From Oceanospirillaceae bacterium (lineage in GTDB: Bacteria > Pseudomonadota > Gammaproteobacteria > Pseudomonadales > Balneatricaceae), in NCBI GenBank assembly GCA_003523085.1, contig DPHD01000057.1, positions 22,082-86,081 of the forward strand: 64,000 bases of DNA, read 5' to 3'. The translations under genes and the position numbers were made by a program. The notes under the pieces are model-generated. The model had not been told where the DNA came from and did no database searches. It saw only the letters and a program-made list of their open reading frames with translations. Positions 16,980 to 26,540 of this stretch are shown piece by piece (within the stretch, counting starts at the first letter, position 1; every line of letters begins with the position of its first letter).

Positions 16980-17372
16980 TTATAACCAATCAATAGTCGT
17001 TTCGCCCTGGGTGTCAATGTTTAACCATTGGTCGGGAGCGTCGCCCTCTTGCCAGCCCGATGCAACGCAGCGTACGCTGGATTGAAAGTGTTCAAAGGCG
17101 CCTAGAGCGCAGGCCCTGTCGTCAGCCCATGGCGTGTTGCTGGTATTAAACCAAACGCTACTAAAGTTACTTTCAACCTTGTTGAGGGCAATGATTTCAA
17201 ACTCTTTCTCGGAGTCTGAAAAGGTTGCCCAATAGGCTTGACGCTTAGGGCTTGAGCTCTTTACCACTAAGCTAGATGTGCAGCTTTCTAACCAAGCCTT
17301 TATGGCTTCGGGGCTTACAGACTTAATGTAAACTTCGATATCGGTTTGGCTGGCGATCTGGGGCGACGTCAT
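16980..17372 (-). CDS. Conserved-looking hypothetical protein downstream of dapE
   Basis: A 130-residue soluble protein I do not recognise. It starts two bases after the dapE stop, so it is surely co-transcribed and probably coupled. It shows mixed alpha/beta character, with IEVYIKSVSPEAIKAWLES, a central AYWATFSDSEKEFEII strand pair and a Trp-rich end (GWQEGDAPDQWLNID). No catalytic motif, signal peptide or membrane helix is evident. The opening ASQTDIEVYIKSVSPEAIKAWL hints at a small ligand-binding or regulatory fold, but this is only an impression. Confidence 0.6.
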   Translation of the reverse strand: MTSPQIASQTDIEVYIKSVSPEAIKAWLESCTSSLVVKSSSPKRQAYWATFSDSEKEFEIIALNKVESNFSSVWFNTSNTPWADDRACALGAFEHFQSSVRCVASGWQEGDAPDQWLNIDTQGETTIDWL

Positions 17373-17374
17373 AG

Positions 17375-18541
17375 TTATGACTCCTGAGCCATTAAGCGTG
17401 TTAACACACCAAGATAAACACCCGTCAGCTGTTCCAAGTCACTCACCTTTACACATTCGTTAAGCTTATGAATGGTGCCGTTACATGGCCCTAATTCAAC
17501 CACTTGAGCGCCAGTGGGTGCAATGAAGCGTCCGTCTGATGTGCCGCCAGCAGTAGACAACTCTGTGTCGGTGCCGGTGGTGGCTTTTATCGCATCACGG
17601 CAGGCATCGACCAAAGCGCCTGAGGCCGTTAAAAACGGCAGGCCGTTGTAGGTCCAGTGGACGTCATAGTCCACCTTGTGGCTGTCTAAAATGGCTTCTA
17701 GTTTGGCGGTGAGGTCATCTGCCGTCAGCTCTGTGGAATAACGAAAGTTGCACATCACCTCTACATGGCCGGGTACTACGTTAGACGCCCCGGTGCCGCC
17801 GTTAATGTTGGCAATTTGGAAGCTGGTGGGGGGGAAGAAGTCGTTGCCTTGATCCCAAGTGGTGGCCGCAAGCTCCGCTAGCGCTGGCGCCACTTTGTGA
17901 ATTGGATTGTCCACTAAGTGAGGGTAGGCCACGTGGCCTTGAATGCCTTTTGCGGTAATGTTGGCGGTTAACGAACCACGACGGCCATTTTTAATAACAT
18001 CACCTAATGTGTTGGTAGACGAAGGCTCGCCCACAATACACCAATCCATTTTCTCGCCACGGGCTTCTAAGGTATCAATCACACGCGTGGTGCCATCCAC
18101 AAATGGACCTTCTTCATCACTGGTAATGAGCAAGGCTAAACTACCGCGGTGGTTAGGATGTAGAGCAATAAATTGTTCTAAAGCCACCACCCATGAGGCC
18201 AAGCTGCCTTTCATGTCGGCAGCACCACGACCATAGAGGAAACCGTCTTTAATGGTGGGTTCAAACGGCGGCGTGTGCCACTGGTCCACTGGGCCACTAG
18301 GCACAACGTCCGTATGACCGGCAAACGCTAGCACGGGTTTTTCTGTGCCGCGGCGGGCCCAAAAGTTATCCACTGCGCCAAAACGCATACGCTCCACCGT
18401 AAAGCCAATGGCTTCAAGGCGGCCGATCATTAATTCTTGGCAGCCTTTGTCTTCTGGCGTCACGGAGGCTCGACCCATTAAGTCTTGGGCAAGGGCGATA
18501 GTCGGTGTCACTGTAGCGTGTTGGGGCATGGTATTAGACAT
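17375..18541 (-). CDS. dapE: Succinyl-diaminopimelate desuccinylase
   Basis: A 388-residue M20 metallohydrolase that splits N-succinyl-LL-diaminopimelate in lysine and peptidoglycan synthesis. The zinc-site motifs are in order: [30 protein letters not shown] and near the end [12 protein letters not shown]. The N-terminus is about 12 residues longer than E. coli; an alternative start at the fifth codon, MPQHAT, is possible. It begins one base after the dapD stop, so dapD and dapE act in the same succinylase branch and share a transcript. Confidence 0.95.
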   Translation of the reverse strand: MSNTMPQHATVTPTIALAQDLMGRASVTPEDKGCQELMIGRLEAIGFTVERMRFGAVDNFWARRGTEKPVLAFAGHTDVVPSGPVDQWHTPPFEPTIKDGFLYGRGAADMKGSLASWVVALEQFIALHPNHRGSLALLITSDEEGPFVDGTTRVIDTLEARGEKMDWCIVGEPSSTNTLGDVIKNGRRGSLTANITAKGIQGHVAYPHLVDNPIHKVAPALAELAATTWDQGNDFFPPTSFQIANINGGTGASNVVPGHVEVMCNFRYSTELTADDLTAKLEAILDSHKVDYDVHWTYNGLPFLTASGALVDACRDAIKATTGTDTELSTAGGTSDGRFIAPTGAQVVELGPCNGTIHKLNECVKVSDLEQLTGVYLGVLTRLMAQES

Positions 18542-18542
18542 C

Positions 18543-19580
18543 TTAGTTATTAGTATGGAGGTCTGCGTTAAGCTCTACCGCGGTGCCATTAGGCTTTACT
18601 TCAATGCGGCCATTGAGCGAGTTACGACGGAATAATAGGTCCGGCTTACCAGCTAAGGTAGAGGCTTTTACCGTGTCGACAAGCTCGTTATTCATGTCTA
18701 ACAAGGCGACTTTAGAGCCCCCTGTAATGTACAAACCGGCTTCAATGATGCAACGATCACCAATAGGGATACCCATGCCAGCATTAGCGCCTATGAGGCT
18801 GTCTGATCCCACTGAGTTAACAATTTTGCCGCCGCCAGACAAGGTGCCCATAGTGGAACAACCGCCACCAAGATCGCTGTTGTTGCCCACAGTAACGCCA
18901 GCAGAAATGCGGCCTTCAATCATGCCGTGGCCCAAAGTGCCGGCGTTAAAGTTAATAAAGCCTTCGTGCATAACAGTAGTGCCTTCGGCCACGTGGGCGC
19001 CTAAACGAACACGTGATGCATCGCCTATACGAATACCCTTTGGCACCGCGTAATCGGCCATCCGTGGAAACTTATCGACGGCGTTGACGTGCAGCCATTC
19101 GCCACGCAAGCGAGCATCCATTTGACGCTGGGTTAAATCTTCAATCGCCACGGCGCCTTCGTTGGTCCACGCCACGTTAGGTAATAACCCGAAGATACCG
19201 TTAAGGTCCATGCTGTTGGGTTGCTTAAGGCCGGTAGAAAGTAGTTGTAGTTTGAGGTATACCTCGGGCGTAGTGGTTGGACCGCTGTCGGTTTCTAATA
19301 GTGTCACCACCATAGGTTGGCCTTTGTCGGCCGCTTGAGTTAACCACTTTGCTTGGTCAGCAGCGCCTGCAATAGTACATGCTTCGGCAAGTTGGCTGGC
19401 TTGTTTGGCATCAATCTGCACGGCATGATTGCCCGCTGCTAGCCGGCTACCTAAAACACCGGCAATGGCAGCAACTAAGTTCGCAGTTGGGTTTAAAACA
19501 GGCTGTGGGTAAAATACTTCTAACCAATCGCCTTGGCTAGATTGGCTACCGATACCAAAGGCAAAACTAAAATGAGACAT
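18543..19580 (-). CDS. dapD: Tetrahydrodipicolinate N-succinyltransferase, long form
   Basis: A 345-residue left-handed beta-helix acyltransferase that transfers succinyl from succinyl-CoA to tetrahydrodipicolinate. It is the long type found in Pseudomonas and relatives, not the 274-residue enterobacterial type. The hexapeptide-repeat region runs from about 200 to 300 ([36 protein letters not shown]). The ATG is chosen for its GGAGA seven bases upstream; an in-frame TTG lies over that site. The preceding gene is the ArsC-like reductase, 30 bases away. Confidence 0.95.
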   Translation of the reverse strand: MSHFSFAFGIGSQSSQGDWLEVFYPQPVLNPTANLVAAIAGVLGSRLAAGNHAVQIDAKQASQLAEACTIAGAADQAKWLTQAADKGQPMVVTLLETDSGPTTTPEVYLKLQLLSTGLKQPNSMDLNGIFGLLPNVAWTNEGAVAIEDLTQRQMDARLRGEWLHVNAVDKFPRMADYAVPKGIRIGDASRVRLGAHVAEGTTVMHEGFINFNAGTLGHGMIEGRISAGVTVGNNSDLGGGCSTMGTLSGGGKIVNSVGSDSLIGANAGMGIPIGDRCIIEAGLYITGGSKVALLDMNNELVDTVKASTLAGKPDLLFRRNSLNGRIEVKPNGTAVELNADLHTNN

Positions 19581-19610
19581 GGAACTCTCCAATAAATAGA
19601 ATGTTAAAAC

Positions 19611-19976
19611 TTATAGTTTAAAAATAGTGGCATATTGCTCGGCTTTAAAGCCGACAACCGCTTGTGTTTGTGCATCACTTTGTAACAATAACAAAGGCCG
19701 TTTAATCATGCTTGGGTGGTCGGCGAGTAGCTGGCAAACGGTTTCTGCCGTAACAGTTTGTTGCTGTTCGAGAGGTAGTTTTCGCCACGTAGTGCCGCGT
19801 TTATTAAGTAATAGCTCCCAGTCAACCATCTCAACCCACTGTTGGAGTTCGCCGAAGCTGGGGGGCTGTTTTTTGTAGTCTCTAAAATTAAAGTCTACGC
19901 CCGCTTCAGTTAGCCATTGCTTGGCCTTCTTTATGGTGTCGCAATTGCTAATGCCATGCATTTGAACTTGAGTCAC
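19611..19976 (-). CDS. yffB: ArsC/Spx-family reductase YffB
   Basis: A 121-residue thioredoxin-fold protein of the ArsC/Spx group. The single active-site Cys is in GISNCDTIKKAKQWL near residue 12, and the segment NKRGTTWRKLP and the late MIKRPLL are family hallmarks. E. coli YffB is thought to be a glutathione-dependent thiol reductase; it often sits beside dapE. The start is taken as GTG with an AGAGAAC upstream; an internal ATG five codons on is the alternative. Confidence 0.85.
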   Translation of the reverse strand: MTQVQMHGISNCDTIKKAKQWLTEAGVDFNFRDYKKQPPSFGELQQWVEMVDWELLLNKRGTTWRKLPLEQQQTVTAETVCQLLADHPSMIKRPLLLLQSDAQTQAVVGFKAEQYATIFKL

Positions 19977-20057
19977 TGGGTGTTCTCTATAGTTGTGGTT
20001 GTAAGCATTTGGTGGTGCAGAAAATGGAGCAAATATAGTAGCAGAATTACACTCGCT

Positions 20058-22730
20058 TTAGCTATCTAAGGCTGTACAAATCTCGTCTTCTAATGTTTGC
20101 AACAGGACTTGATCAATAATCCGTTCGCCATTGTCTAAGGTAATAAAAAATACATCTTCTACACGGCCGCCAATGGATTGAATCTTGGCTTTTTGAACAC
20201 TGATACCTAGACGCATAAATACCAGACCCACCTCTGCCAATAAGCCTTGCCGGTCGGCACTGGATAACTCCAAACGAGTCCAGCTACGGCCAGCGGGGTT
20301 GCTCAGGCTGACGATCGATGGCTGGTTAAAAAGCCGATGGGTTCTGGGTTGCCTTTGTTCGACCAGGTAGCCAAAGTCAATGGGGTTTTGCAAGGCTTGG
20401 GTCAGGCGCAGTTTGAGCTGATCTAACAATGCGGGTGTTTGGTTGATCGTGGTGCCGTCGGCATCCAACACGATAAAGGTGTCCATGCTGTAGCCGTCTT
20501 CGGTGGTGATGATACGGGCGTCTTGAATGCTTAGATGGAGTTGACCAAGAATAGCACACAGTGCGGCAAATAAATTGGCCCGGTCTTGCGCGTAAACGAA
20601 CACCTGAGTGCCGCCTTCAAAGGCACTAAAGGAGGTTTCACTTAGGGCCACTAACGGCCCAGAAATTTGATGGTTGAGGATGGTGCGGGTATGCCAGGCA
20701 ATGGTTTTTGCGTTTTCCCGAATAAAATAATCGTCGCCCAAATTTTTCCACAGACGCATGACCGAGGCCGGATTAAAGCGTTGCGCTTGTAATAGCTTAC
20801 GCGCGTCGGTTTGGCTTTGTTCGATCAGCGCTTGGTGGTCGACGGGTATGTCTAGACCTAAGCGCAGCACTCGGTTGGTGGCGGTGTAGAGCTGGCGTAA
20901 TAGGGATGCGCGCCAGTTGTTCCACAGTGCCGGATTGGTGGCGTTAATATCGCATACGGTCAGTACGTAAAGGTAGTCTAAGTGCAGTTCGTCACCCATT
21001 TTAGTGGCGAATTCATGGATGATATCGGGGTTGCCTATGTCTCGCTTTTGCGCCGTCATAGACATCAGTAAGTGATTACGTACTAACCAGCTAACTAAGT
21101 CTGTGTCCCACTTTCCTAACTGATGTTGGTGACAAAAGTGGCGTACTTCTTCGGCCCCCACTATCGAGTGATCACGACCACTGCCTTTGCCGATGTCGTG
21201 GTAAAGGCCAGCAATATACAATAATTCAATTTTGGGTAGTTCGTGCACTAAGCGGCCAGACAGAGGGAAGCGCTCTTGTTCTTTGGGCAATCGCAATTCA
21301 CGCATTTTCTTCACCACTTTCATGGTGTGCGCATCAACCGTATAGATATGATAGAGATCATGCTGCATACGGCCAACAATTTTATTGAAGGCGGGCAGAT
21401 AGTCGCCTAACACGCCTTGGCGCTGCATTTCTAGCAGCGTATGGGACATGCGATCGGGCGAGCGCAGTAGCTCCATAAATAAGCTGTTGACACGAATATC
21501 GCGGCGGTATTTGTCGTTTATCAAGTAACGACTGGCTTGAATTAAGCGTTTGCACTCGGCACCAATGGCGTTGCATTGAGGATTCTGGGCCAAAATAACA
21601 AAGGCTTCCATGATGGCGTAAGGCTGGTGTAAAAACACCGTGGGATAACACGCCTGTAAGCGGCCGTTGCGTAATTCAAAACGGCGGCTGATGGAAACCA
21701 CTTTGTCCTCTTCGAGGGCGTGTAAAATGGCTTGATCAAAGAGCTGGAGTAATGTTTGGTTCAGCTCCGCAAGGTGCATGGCGGTGCGATAATAACGATG
21801 CATAAACTGTTCAACCGCCAGTTCGTCGTCATTGTCTTGATAACCAAAAAACTCGGCTAGTTTGCGTTGATGATCAAACAGCAGTCGGTCTTCTGGCCGC
21901 TTGGCTATTAAATGTAGGGCGTAACGAATGGTCCACAGGTAGTTGATGCCACGCTTAAGGTTGTCCAGTTCGGATTGATTGAGGTAGTCGTGATCTGCCA
22001 GTTGAGCCATGTAACGCAGGCCAAAGTGGCGTTTGCCAATCCAGCCAATGGTTTGTATGTCGCGTAACCCGCCTGCCGAGTTTTTGATGTTGGGTTCTAA
22101 ATTGTATTCGGTGTCATTGGTGCGTTGGTGGCGTTTTTGCTGGGCTTTGATGCGGGCTTTATAAAATGCTTCGTCGCTCCACGACTGTTCAGATATTACC
22201 CAGTCGAAGACTTTTTTAAGCAGCTCTGGTTTGCCAATAAGGGTGTGCGATTCGAGTAAGCTGGTCGCAATGGTGATGTCGCCGTTGGCTTGTTCGTAAC
22301 AGTCGTTGAGGCTACGTACACTGCTGCCAATTTGTAAGCCTAAATCCCAAATGAAGGTGATGAACTCTTGGGTACAGGTGTGCCAACTGGATTCCGGCAG
22401 ATCGTTATCGAGCAAAATGAGTAAGTCGATGTCAGATTGGGGGTGTAATTCACCCCGCCCGTATCCACCCACGGCAACTAGAGCGGCTTGTTCTGGCCAT
22501 TGGTATTGTTGCCAAGCAAGGCGCAGGATTTGATCGACCATCCACGCGCGGGCATGCACTAGCTCATAAACACGTGTTTCTTGGTGTTCGTTAAATAAGG
22601 CGTCTAGTCTAGCCTGGGCGCTCTCAAGGGCGGTTTTTAACACATAGGCAGGGTCTTGTTCCGTCAGCTGTTGCTGCAACTTGCCATGATCGATGAGCTC
22701 GTCTTGCAGAGCTTTGCTAACCACCGACAC
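20058..22730 (-). CDS. glnD: Bifunctional PII uridylyltransferase/uridylyl-removing enzyme
   Basis: An 890-residue sensor of nitrogen status that modifies PII proteins. Domains in order: nucleotidyltransferase with GGYGRGELHPQSDIDLL near residue 95, PII-uridylyltransferase helical domain, HD phosphohydrolase with YHDIGKGSGRDHS near 512, then two ACT domains (about 700-780 and 810-885) that sense glutamine. The start is GTG, two bases before the map stop. The map-glnD-dapD order is shared with other gammaproteobacteria. No PII gene is in the window. Confidence 0.97.
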   Translation of the reverse strand: MSVVSKALQDELIDHGKLQQQLTEQDPAYVLKTALESAQARLDALFNEHQETRVYELVHARAWMVDQILRLAWQQYQWPEQAALVAVGGYGRGELHPQSDIDLLILLDNDLPESSWHTCTQEFITFIWDLGLQIGSSVRSLNDCYEQANGDITIATSLLESHTLIGKPELLKKVFDWVISEQSWSDEAFYKARIKAQQKRHQRTNDTEYNLEPNIKNSAGGLRDIQTIGWIGKRHFGLRYMAQLADHDYLNQSELDNLKRGINYLWTIRYALHLIAKRPEDRLLFDHQRKLAEFFGYQDNDDELAVEQFMHRYYRTAMHLAELNQTLLQLFDQAILHALEEDKVVSISRRFELRNGRLQACYPTVFLHQPYAIMEAFVILAQNPQCNAIGAECKRLIQASRYLINDKYRRDIRVNSLFMELLRSPDRMSHTLLEMQRQGVLGDYLPAFNKIVGRMQHDLYHIYTVDAHTMKVVKKMRELRLPKEQERFPLSGRLVHELPKIELLYIAGLYHDIGKGSGRDHSIVGAEEVRHFCHQHQLGKWDTDLVSWLVRNHLLMSMTAQKRDIGNPDIIHEFATKMGDELHLDYLYVLTVCDINATNPALWNNWRASLLRQLYTATNRVLRLGLDIPVDHQALIEQSQTDARKLLQAQRFNPASVMRLWKNLGDDYFIRENAKTIAWHTRTILNHQISGPLVALSETSFSAFEGGTQVFVYAQDRANLFAALCAILGQLHLSIQDARIITTEDGYSMDTFIVLDADGTTINQTPALLDQLKLRLTQALQNPIDFGYLVEQRQPRTHRLFNQPSIVSLSNPAGRSWTRLELSSADRQGLLAEVGLVFMRLGISVQKAKIQSIGGRVEDVFFITLDNGERIIDQVLLQTLEDEICTALDS

Positions 22731-22732
22731 AG

Positions 22733-23503
22733 TTACACCATTTCTTCTTTACGAATAGTGAGGTTTTCATAGCCGTCTGCAGTCACCAATATGGTGTGTT
22801 CAAACTGTGCCGATAAGCGCTTATCTACGGTAGTCACTGTCCAGCCGTCATTCTTGTTTAGCTTTACATGACGTTTACCGGCATTAAGCATCGGTTCAAT
22901 GGTGAAAATCATGCCTTCTTTAAGCTCCACACCAGTATTGGCTTTGCCGTAATGCAGCACCTGTGGGTCTTCGTGGAAGCCTACACCAATGCCGTGGCCA
23001 CAGTATTCTTGCACGATGGAATAGTGGTTGGCTTCGGCGTGCACTTGGATCACATGACCAATGTCGCCTAAACGAGCGCCAGGTTTAACCAGTGCCATGC
23101 CTTTATATAGGCACTCTTGGGTAATGGCGACTAAACGTTCAGAGTGGGGCGCAACTTTGCCTACGGGAAACATGCGGCTGGTATCGCCATGATAGCCGTC
23201 TTTAATGACCGTGATGTCGATATTCACCCAGTCGCCATTTTTGAGTGGTTTGTCGTTGGGGATACCGTGGCACACCACTTGGTTAACCGAGGTGCAAATA
23301 GACTTAGGGAAGCCGTGATAATTAAGCGGTGCGGGAATGGTGTCTTGCACATTTACCATATAGTCGTGACAAATCTGGTTGAGCTTGTTGGTGGTTACGC
23401 CCACTTGTACATGCTCGTGGATCATTTCCAATACTTCTGCTGCCAAGCGGCCTGCCACGCGCATTTTTTCAATTTCAGTGGCGTCTTTAATCAGAATATT
23501 CAT
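22733..23503 (-). CDS. map: Methionine aminopeptidase type I
   Basis: A 256-residue cobalt/iron/manganese peptidase that removes the initiator Met from nascent proteins. The ligands are seen in NIDITVIKDGYHGDTSR (two Asp), GHGIGVGFHE (His), FTIEPML (Glu) and SAQFEHTILV (Glu). Length is normal. It is the first gene of the minus-strand cluster and diverges from rpsB across 367 bases, as in most gammaproteobacteria. Confidence 0.97.
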   Translation of the reverse strand: MNILIKDATEIEKMRVAGRLAAEVLEMIHEHVQVGVTTNKLNQICHDYMVNVQDTIPAPLNYHGFPKSICTSVNQVVCHGIPNDKPLKNGDWVNIDITVIKDGYHGDTSRMFPVGKVAPHSERLVAITQECLYKGMALVKPGARLGDIGHVIQVHAEANHYSIVQEYCGHGIGVGFHEDPQVLHYGKANTGVELKEGMIFTIEPMLNAGKRHVKLNKNDGWTVTTVDKRLSAQFEHTILVTADGYENLTIRKEEMV

Positions 23504-23547
23504 CGACTTCTCAGTGTGTGTTTAGCAAGTGGGTTTTGTTGTACACA

Positions 23548-23575
23548 ATTATATCAGACATGGAGTAGAAATTAA
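23548..23575 (-). promoter_or_regulatory. Predicted promoter for the map-glnD-dap cluster
   Basis: On the minus strand a perfect TATAAT is preceded at 16 bases by TTAATT, 45 bases upstream of the map start codon. It is the best -10 hexamer in the divergent map/rpsB region for this direction. Confidence 0.5.
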
Positions 23576-23640
23576 TTACTGGCTTAGCATCGGTGGTAAA
23601 AATACCAGCCCTAAAAAGATGCAGCGATTGCAATTATGTT

Positions 23641-23670
23641 TTGCCTTTGTGTCGTGTTTTATGGTATAAA
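23641..23670 (+). promoter_or_regulatory. Predicted rpsB-tsf promoter with GC-rich discriminator
   Basis: TTGCCT and TATAAA are 18 bases apart and followed by TTGCGCGCCC. A GC-rich discriminator is usual for promoters under stringent control, such as those of ribosomal-protein genes. The start would give a leader of about 190 bases before rpsB. Confidence 0.6.
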
Positions 23671-23870
23671 TTGCGCGCCCAAATTCTAACTAGTCTGTTT
23701 TAACCAATAGTCAGTGAATTTGGAGCTTAAACTATAACGTCACACATAAACCGGCACATGGTTCTGGGTGTTGGCAGCCTGCTTTAAGGTTGTTGATCGA
23801 ATCATGGCAATCAGGTGGTTACCTGGGAGCGAGGGTTTATGGAGGCCTAACCCGTACAAAGGAAATTAAA
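23671..23870 (+). promoter_or_regulatory. Long rpsB mRNA leader, possible S2 autoregulatory site
   Basis: About 190 untranslated bases precede rpsB. They can form several stems: CAAATTC (23680-23686) with GAATTTG (23716-23722), CAGGT with ACCTG around a four-base loop at 23812-23825, and a stem joining GGGTTTA to TAACCC just before the Shine-Dalgarno AAAGGAA. In E. coli protein S2 represses rpsB-tsf through the rpsB leader, and structured rpsB leaders are conserved in gammaproteobacteria. I infer the same here; the fold has not been computed. Confidence 0.5.
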
Positions 23871-24617
23871 ATGACTAAAGTAAGTATGCGCGACCTGCTT
23901 AAAGCTGGCGCCCACTTCGGCCACCAAACTCGTTACTGGAACCCAAAAATGGGCCAGTACATCTTTGGCGCTCGTAACAAAATCCATATCATCAACCTAG
24001 ACCAAACTTTGCCAGCCCTTAACGATGCACTTGCTATCGTTGAGAAAATGGCTTCCAACAAGAACAAGGTATTGTTCGTTGGTACTAAGCGCGCTGCAGG
24101 TAAGTTGATTAAAGAACACGCTAGTCGTGTTGGTATGCCTTACGTTAACCATCGTTGGTTGGGTGGCATGTTGACTAACTACAAGACGATTCGTCAGTCG
24201 ATCAACCGTTTCCGTACTTTGGAAACTCAGTTTAACGACGGCACATCTGAGCAGTTGACTAAGAAAGAAGCGTTGATGCGTCAACGTGAAATGGAAAAGC
24301 TTGAGCGCGCTATCGGCGGCATCAAGGACATGGGCGGCCTACCAGACGCTTTGTTCGTAGTTGACGTTGAGCATGAGCGTATTGCCATCAACGAAGCTAA
24401 CAAGTTGGGCATCCCTGTTATCGGTATCGTTGATACTAACAGTAACCCAGATGGCATCGATTACGTTATCCCTGCTAACGACGACGCCCTGCGCGCTATC
24501 GAAATCTATGTTTCTGCTATGGCTGATGCCTGTGCAGCGGGCAAAGACGACGGCACTGCAGTTGCTGGCGAATTCGTTGAAGTGGCTGAAGTAGCCGAAG
24601 AAGCAGCTGCTGAATAA
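23871..24617 (+). CDS. rpsB: 30S ribosomal protein S2
   Basis: A 248-residue ribosomal protein of the small subunit. The N-terminus [24 protein letters not shown] and [12 protein letters not shown] are typical, with the coiled-coil insertion near 105-150 and an acidic Ala/Glu-rich end ([12 protein letters not shown]). The ATG at 23871 has an AAAGGAA site; codons upstream in frame belong to the leader. tsf follows after an intergenic terminator, the universal arrangement. Confidence 0.98.
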   Translation: MTKVSMRDLLKAGAHFGHQTRYWNPKMGQYIFGARNKIHIINLDQTLPALNDALAIVEKMASNKNKVLFVGTKRAAGKLIKEHASRVGMPYVNHRWLGGMLTNYKTIRQSINRFRTLETQFNDGTSEQLTKKEALMRQREMEKLERAIGGIKDMGGLPDALFVVDVEHERIAINEANKLGIPVIGIVDTNSNPDGIDYVIPANDDALRAIEIYVSAMADACAAGKDDGTAVAGEFVEVAEVAEEAAAE

Positions 24618-24652
24618 GACTAAACCTTTGGTTTAGCTAAGCATTTGTTTAT

Positions 24653-24679
24653 AAAAGGGAGCTTGGCTCCCTTTTTTTT
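24653..24679 (+). terminator. Terminator/attenuator between rpsB and tsf
   Basis: Ten-base-pair stem AAAAGGGAGC/GCTCCCTTTT with a three-base loop (TTG) and a T run. A smaller hairpin, CTAAACC/GGTTTAG, lies just before it at 24620-24636. Since tsf has no obvious promoter of its own, this probably lowers, not stops, transcription into tsf. Confidence 0.85.
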
Positions 24680-24735
24680 AACAACCTCTTACCGTGTGGG
24701 TAAGAGCGTTATGAACCCAATTTGAGGATTTTCTA

Positions 24736-25596
24736 ATGGCTGCAATCTCTGCATCTATGGTTAAAGAACTGCGCGAGCGTACTAGCTTGGGCATGATGGA
24801 TTGTAAAAAAGCCCTTGTTGCTGCTGACGGTAACATCGAGCAGGCTATCGAAGACTTACGTAAGTCTAGTGGCTTGAAAGCGGCTAAAAAAGCCGGACGT
24901 ACTGCTGCTGAAGGCGTTGTGTGTGCAAAAGTTGCAGACGACGGTTCTTTTGGTGTGTTGGTTGAAGTTAACTCGGAAACTGACTTTGCTGCCCGTGACG
25001 CAGGTTTCTTGGCTTTCGTAAGCCAGGTCACTGATGCTGCTTTTGCTGCTAAGCAAGATGACATGGCTGCTTTGATGGTTGGCGATTTAACCGAAGCCCG
25101 TGAAAAATTAGTGCAAAAAATTGGCGAAAACATTACGCCTCGTCGTATTGTTATGCTTGAAGCCGCTAACGTTGGCGCATACGTACACAGCAACAACAAG
25201 ATCGGTACTTTGATCGCTCTTACTGCGGGCGACAATGAGCTTGCTAAAGACATTGCTATGCACGTAACTGCCGTTAACCCACGTGTTATCAGCCGTGACG
25301 ATATGACTGCAGCCGAAGTGGAAAGCGAAAAGGACATCATTAAGGCCCAGCCTGATATGGCCGGCAAGCCAGATGCGATCGTCGACAAGATGATGACCGG
25401 GCGTATCAATAAGTTTTTGGCTGAAAACAGCCTAACTGAGCAGCCTTTTGTGAAGAATCCAGAGCAAAAAATTAGCGACTTGTTAAAAGCTGTTGATGCC
25501 TCAGTGTCTGCCTTCAATCGCTTAGAAGTTGGCGAAGGTATCGAAGTTGAAGAAGTGGATTTTGCTGCAGAAGTTGCACAGCAGTTAAAAGGTTAA
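24736..25596 (+). CDS. tsf: Translation elongation factor Ts
   Basis: A 286-residue nucleotide-exchange factor for EF-Tu. The N-terminal UBA-like domain holds [16 protein letters not shown], and the [10 protein letters not shown] motif near residue 80 contacts EF-Tu. The C-terminal dimerisation and core regions are complete. A GAGGA site precedes the ATG. Strong terminator downstream separates it from pyrH. Confidence 0.98.
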   Translation: MAAISASMVKELRERTSLGMMDCKKALVAADGNIEQAIEDLRKSSGLKAAKKAGRTAAEGVVCAKVADDGSFGVLVEVNSETDFAARDAGFLAFVSQVTDAAFAAKQDDMAALMVGDLTEAREKLVQKIGENITPRRIVMLEAANVGAYVHSNNKIGTLIALTAGDNELAKDIAMHVTAVNPRVISRDDMTAAEVESEKDIIKAQPDMAGKPDAIVDKMMTGRINKFLAENSLTEQPFVKNPEQKISDLLKAVDASVSAFNRLEVGEGIEVEEVDFAAEVAQQLKG

Positions 25597-25614
25597 GCTT
25601 AATTAACCTTATAT

Positions 25615-25661
25615 AAAGCGCCGCCACAGTAGCTAGCCTGCTGTGGCGGCGCTTTTTTTTT
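25615..25661 (+). terminator. Strong intrinsic terminator after tsf
   Basis: Fifteen-base-pair perfect stem (AAAGCGCCGCCACAG paired with CTGTGGCGGCGCTTT), loop of 11 bases and nine T. The longest terminator stem in the window; it closes the rpsB-tsf unit. Confidence 0.95.
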
Positions 25662-25668
25662 GATTTTA

Positions 25669-25693
25669 GCCTAGAGCATAACTTGCTCTAGGC
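25669..25693. repeat. Perfect inverted repeat between tsf terminator and pyrH promoter
   Basis: Arms GCCTAGAGCA and TGCTCTAGGC, ten bases each, around TAACT. There is no T run on either strand, so it is not an ordinary terminator. It lies 28 bases upstream of the predicted pyrH -35 and could be an operator. Confidence 0.6.
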
Positions 25694-25720
25694 CGATTAA
25701 TACGTCACTATCTTATTGTT

Positions 25721-25751
25721 TTGTCAGCGCTATCTTGTACACACGTATAAG
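25721..25751 (+). promoter_or_regulatory. Predicted pyrH promoter
   Basis: TTGTCA and TATAAG with a 19-base spacer, 35 bases before the pyrH ATG. The spacer is at the long limit. A promoter is expected here because the preceding terminator is strong. Confidence 0.4.
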
Positions 25752-25786
25752 CTAGCGGGGGCACAGTAACTACTCGGAGAAGATGA

Positions 25787-26539
25787 ATGGCAATTCCTGA
25801 TAAGCGCCAACCTCGCTATAAGCGGATTTTGCTCAAGCTCAGCGGCGAAGCCCTGATGGGTAGCGAAAACTTTGGCATAGACCCCAAGGTGCTGGATCGC
25901 ATGGCACTTGAGATTGGTCAGTTAGTGGGTATCGGTGTGCAGGTCGGTTTAGTCATCGGCGGTGGCAACTTATTTCGTGGTGCTGCCTTGAGTGAGGCTG
26001 GTATGGATCGAGTCACTGGCGACCATATGGGCATGCTAGCTACGGTGATGAATGCCCTGGCTATGCGTGATGCTCTGGAACGCTCAAACATCACCACTCG
26101 AGTTATGTCGGCTATTCCCATGAGCGGTGTAGTGGATCATTATGATCGCCGCAATGCCATGCTATATTTATCACAAGGCAATGTGGTGATCTTTTCTGCC
26201 GGTACGGGTAATCCTTTTTTCACTACCGACTCTGCTGCAGCGTTACGGGGTATTGAAGTAGAAGCCGACGTGGTGCTTAAAGCCACCAAGGTGGACGGCG
26301 TATACGACTCGGACCCAGTTAAAAATCCTGCGGCGGTAAAATACGAGTACGTTACCTTTAACGAAGCCATAGAAAAGCAGTTGGGTGTGATGGACCTTAC
26401 GGCCATGTGCTTATGCCGCGACCAAGAAATGCCGGTGCGGGTATTTAATATGAATAATCCAGGTGCTCTAGTCAATCTAGTGGTCGGTGGCCATGAAGGC
26501 ACCCTGGTTAATGTGACATTGCCTGAGGGCGGAGAATAA
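25787..26539 (+). CDS. pyrH: UMP kinase
   Basis: A 250-residue amino-acid-kinase-fold enzyme, hexameric and regulated by GTP and UTP, that converts UMP to [17 protein letters not shown] near the start is the phosphate loop, [11 protein letters not shown] the second glycine motif, and [12 protein letters not shown] and [10 protein letters not shown] the nucleotide-binding parts. First gene of a unit continuing with frr one base after its stop. Confidence 0.98.
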   Translation: MAIPDKRQPRYKRILLKLSGEALMGSENFGIDPKVLDRMALEIGQLVGIGVQVGLVIGGGNLFRGAALSEAGMDRVTGDHMGMLATVMNALAMRDALERSNITTRVMSAIPMSGVVDHYDRRNAMLYLSQGNVVIFSAGTGNPFFTTDSAAALRGIEVEADVVLKATKVDGVYDSDPVKNPAAVKYEYVTFNEAIEKQLGVMDLTAMCLCRDQEMPVRVFNMNNPGALVNLVVGGHEGTLVNVTLPEGGE

Positions 26540-26540
26540 A

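Noticed and set aside
24678..25517. A 279-codon open frame on the minus strand opposite tsf
   Set aside because: It mirrors the codon pattern of tsf, has a low-complexity Ser/Ala-rich product with no recognisable domain, and lies wholly inside a certain gene.
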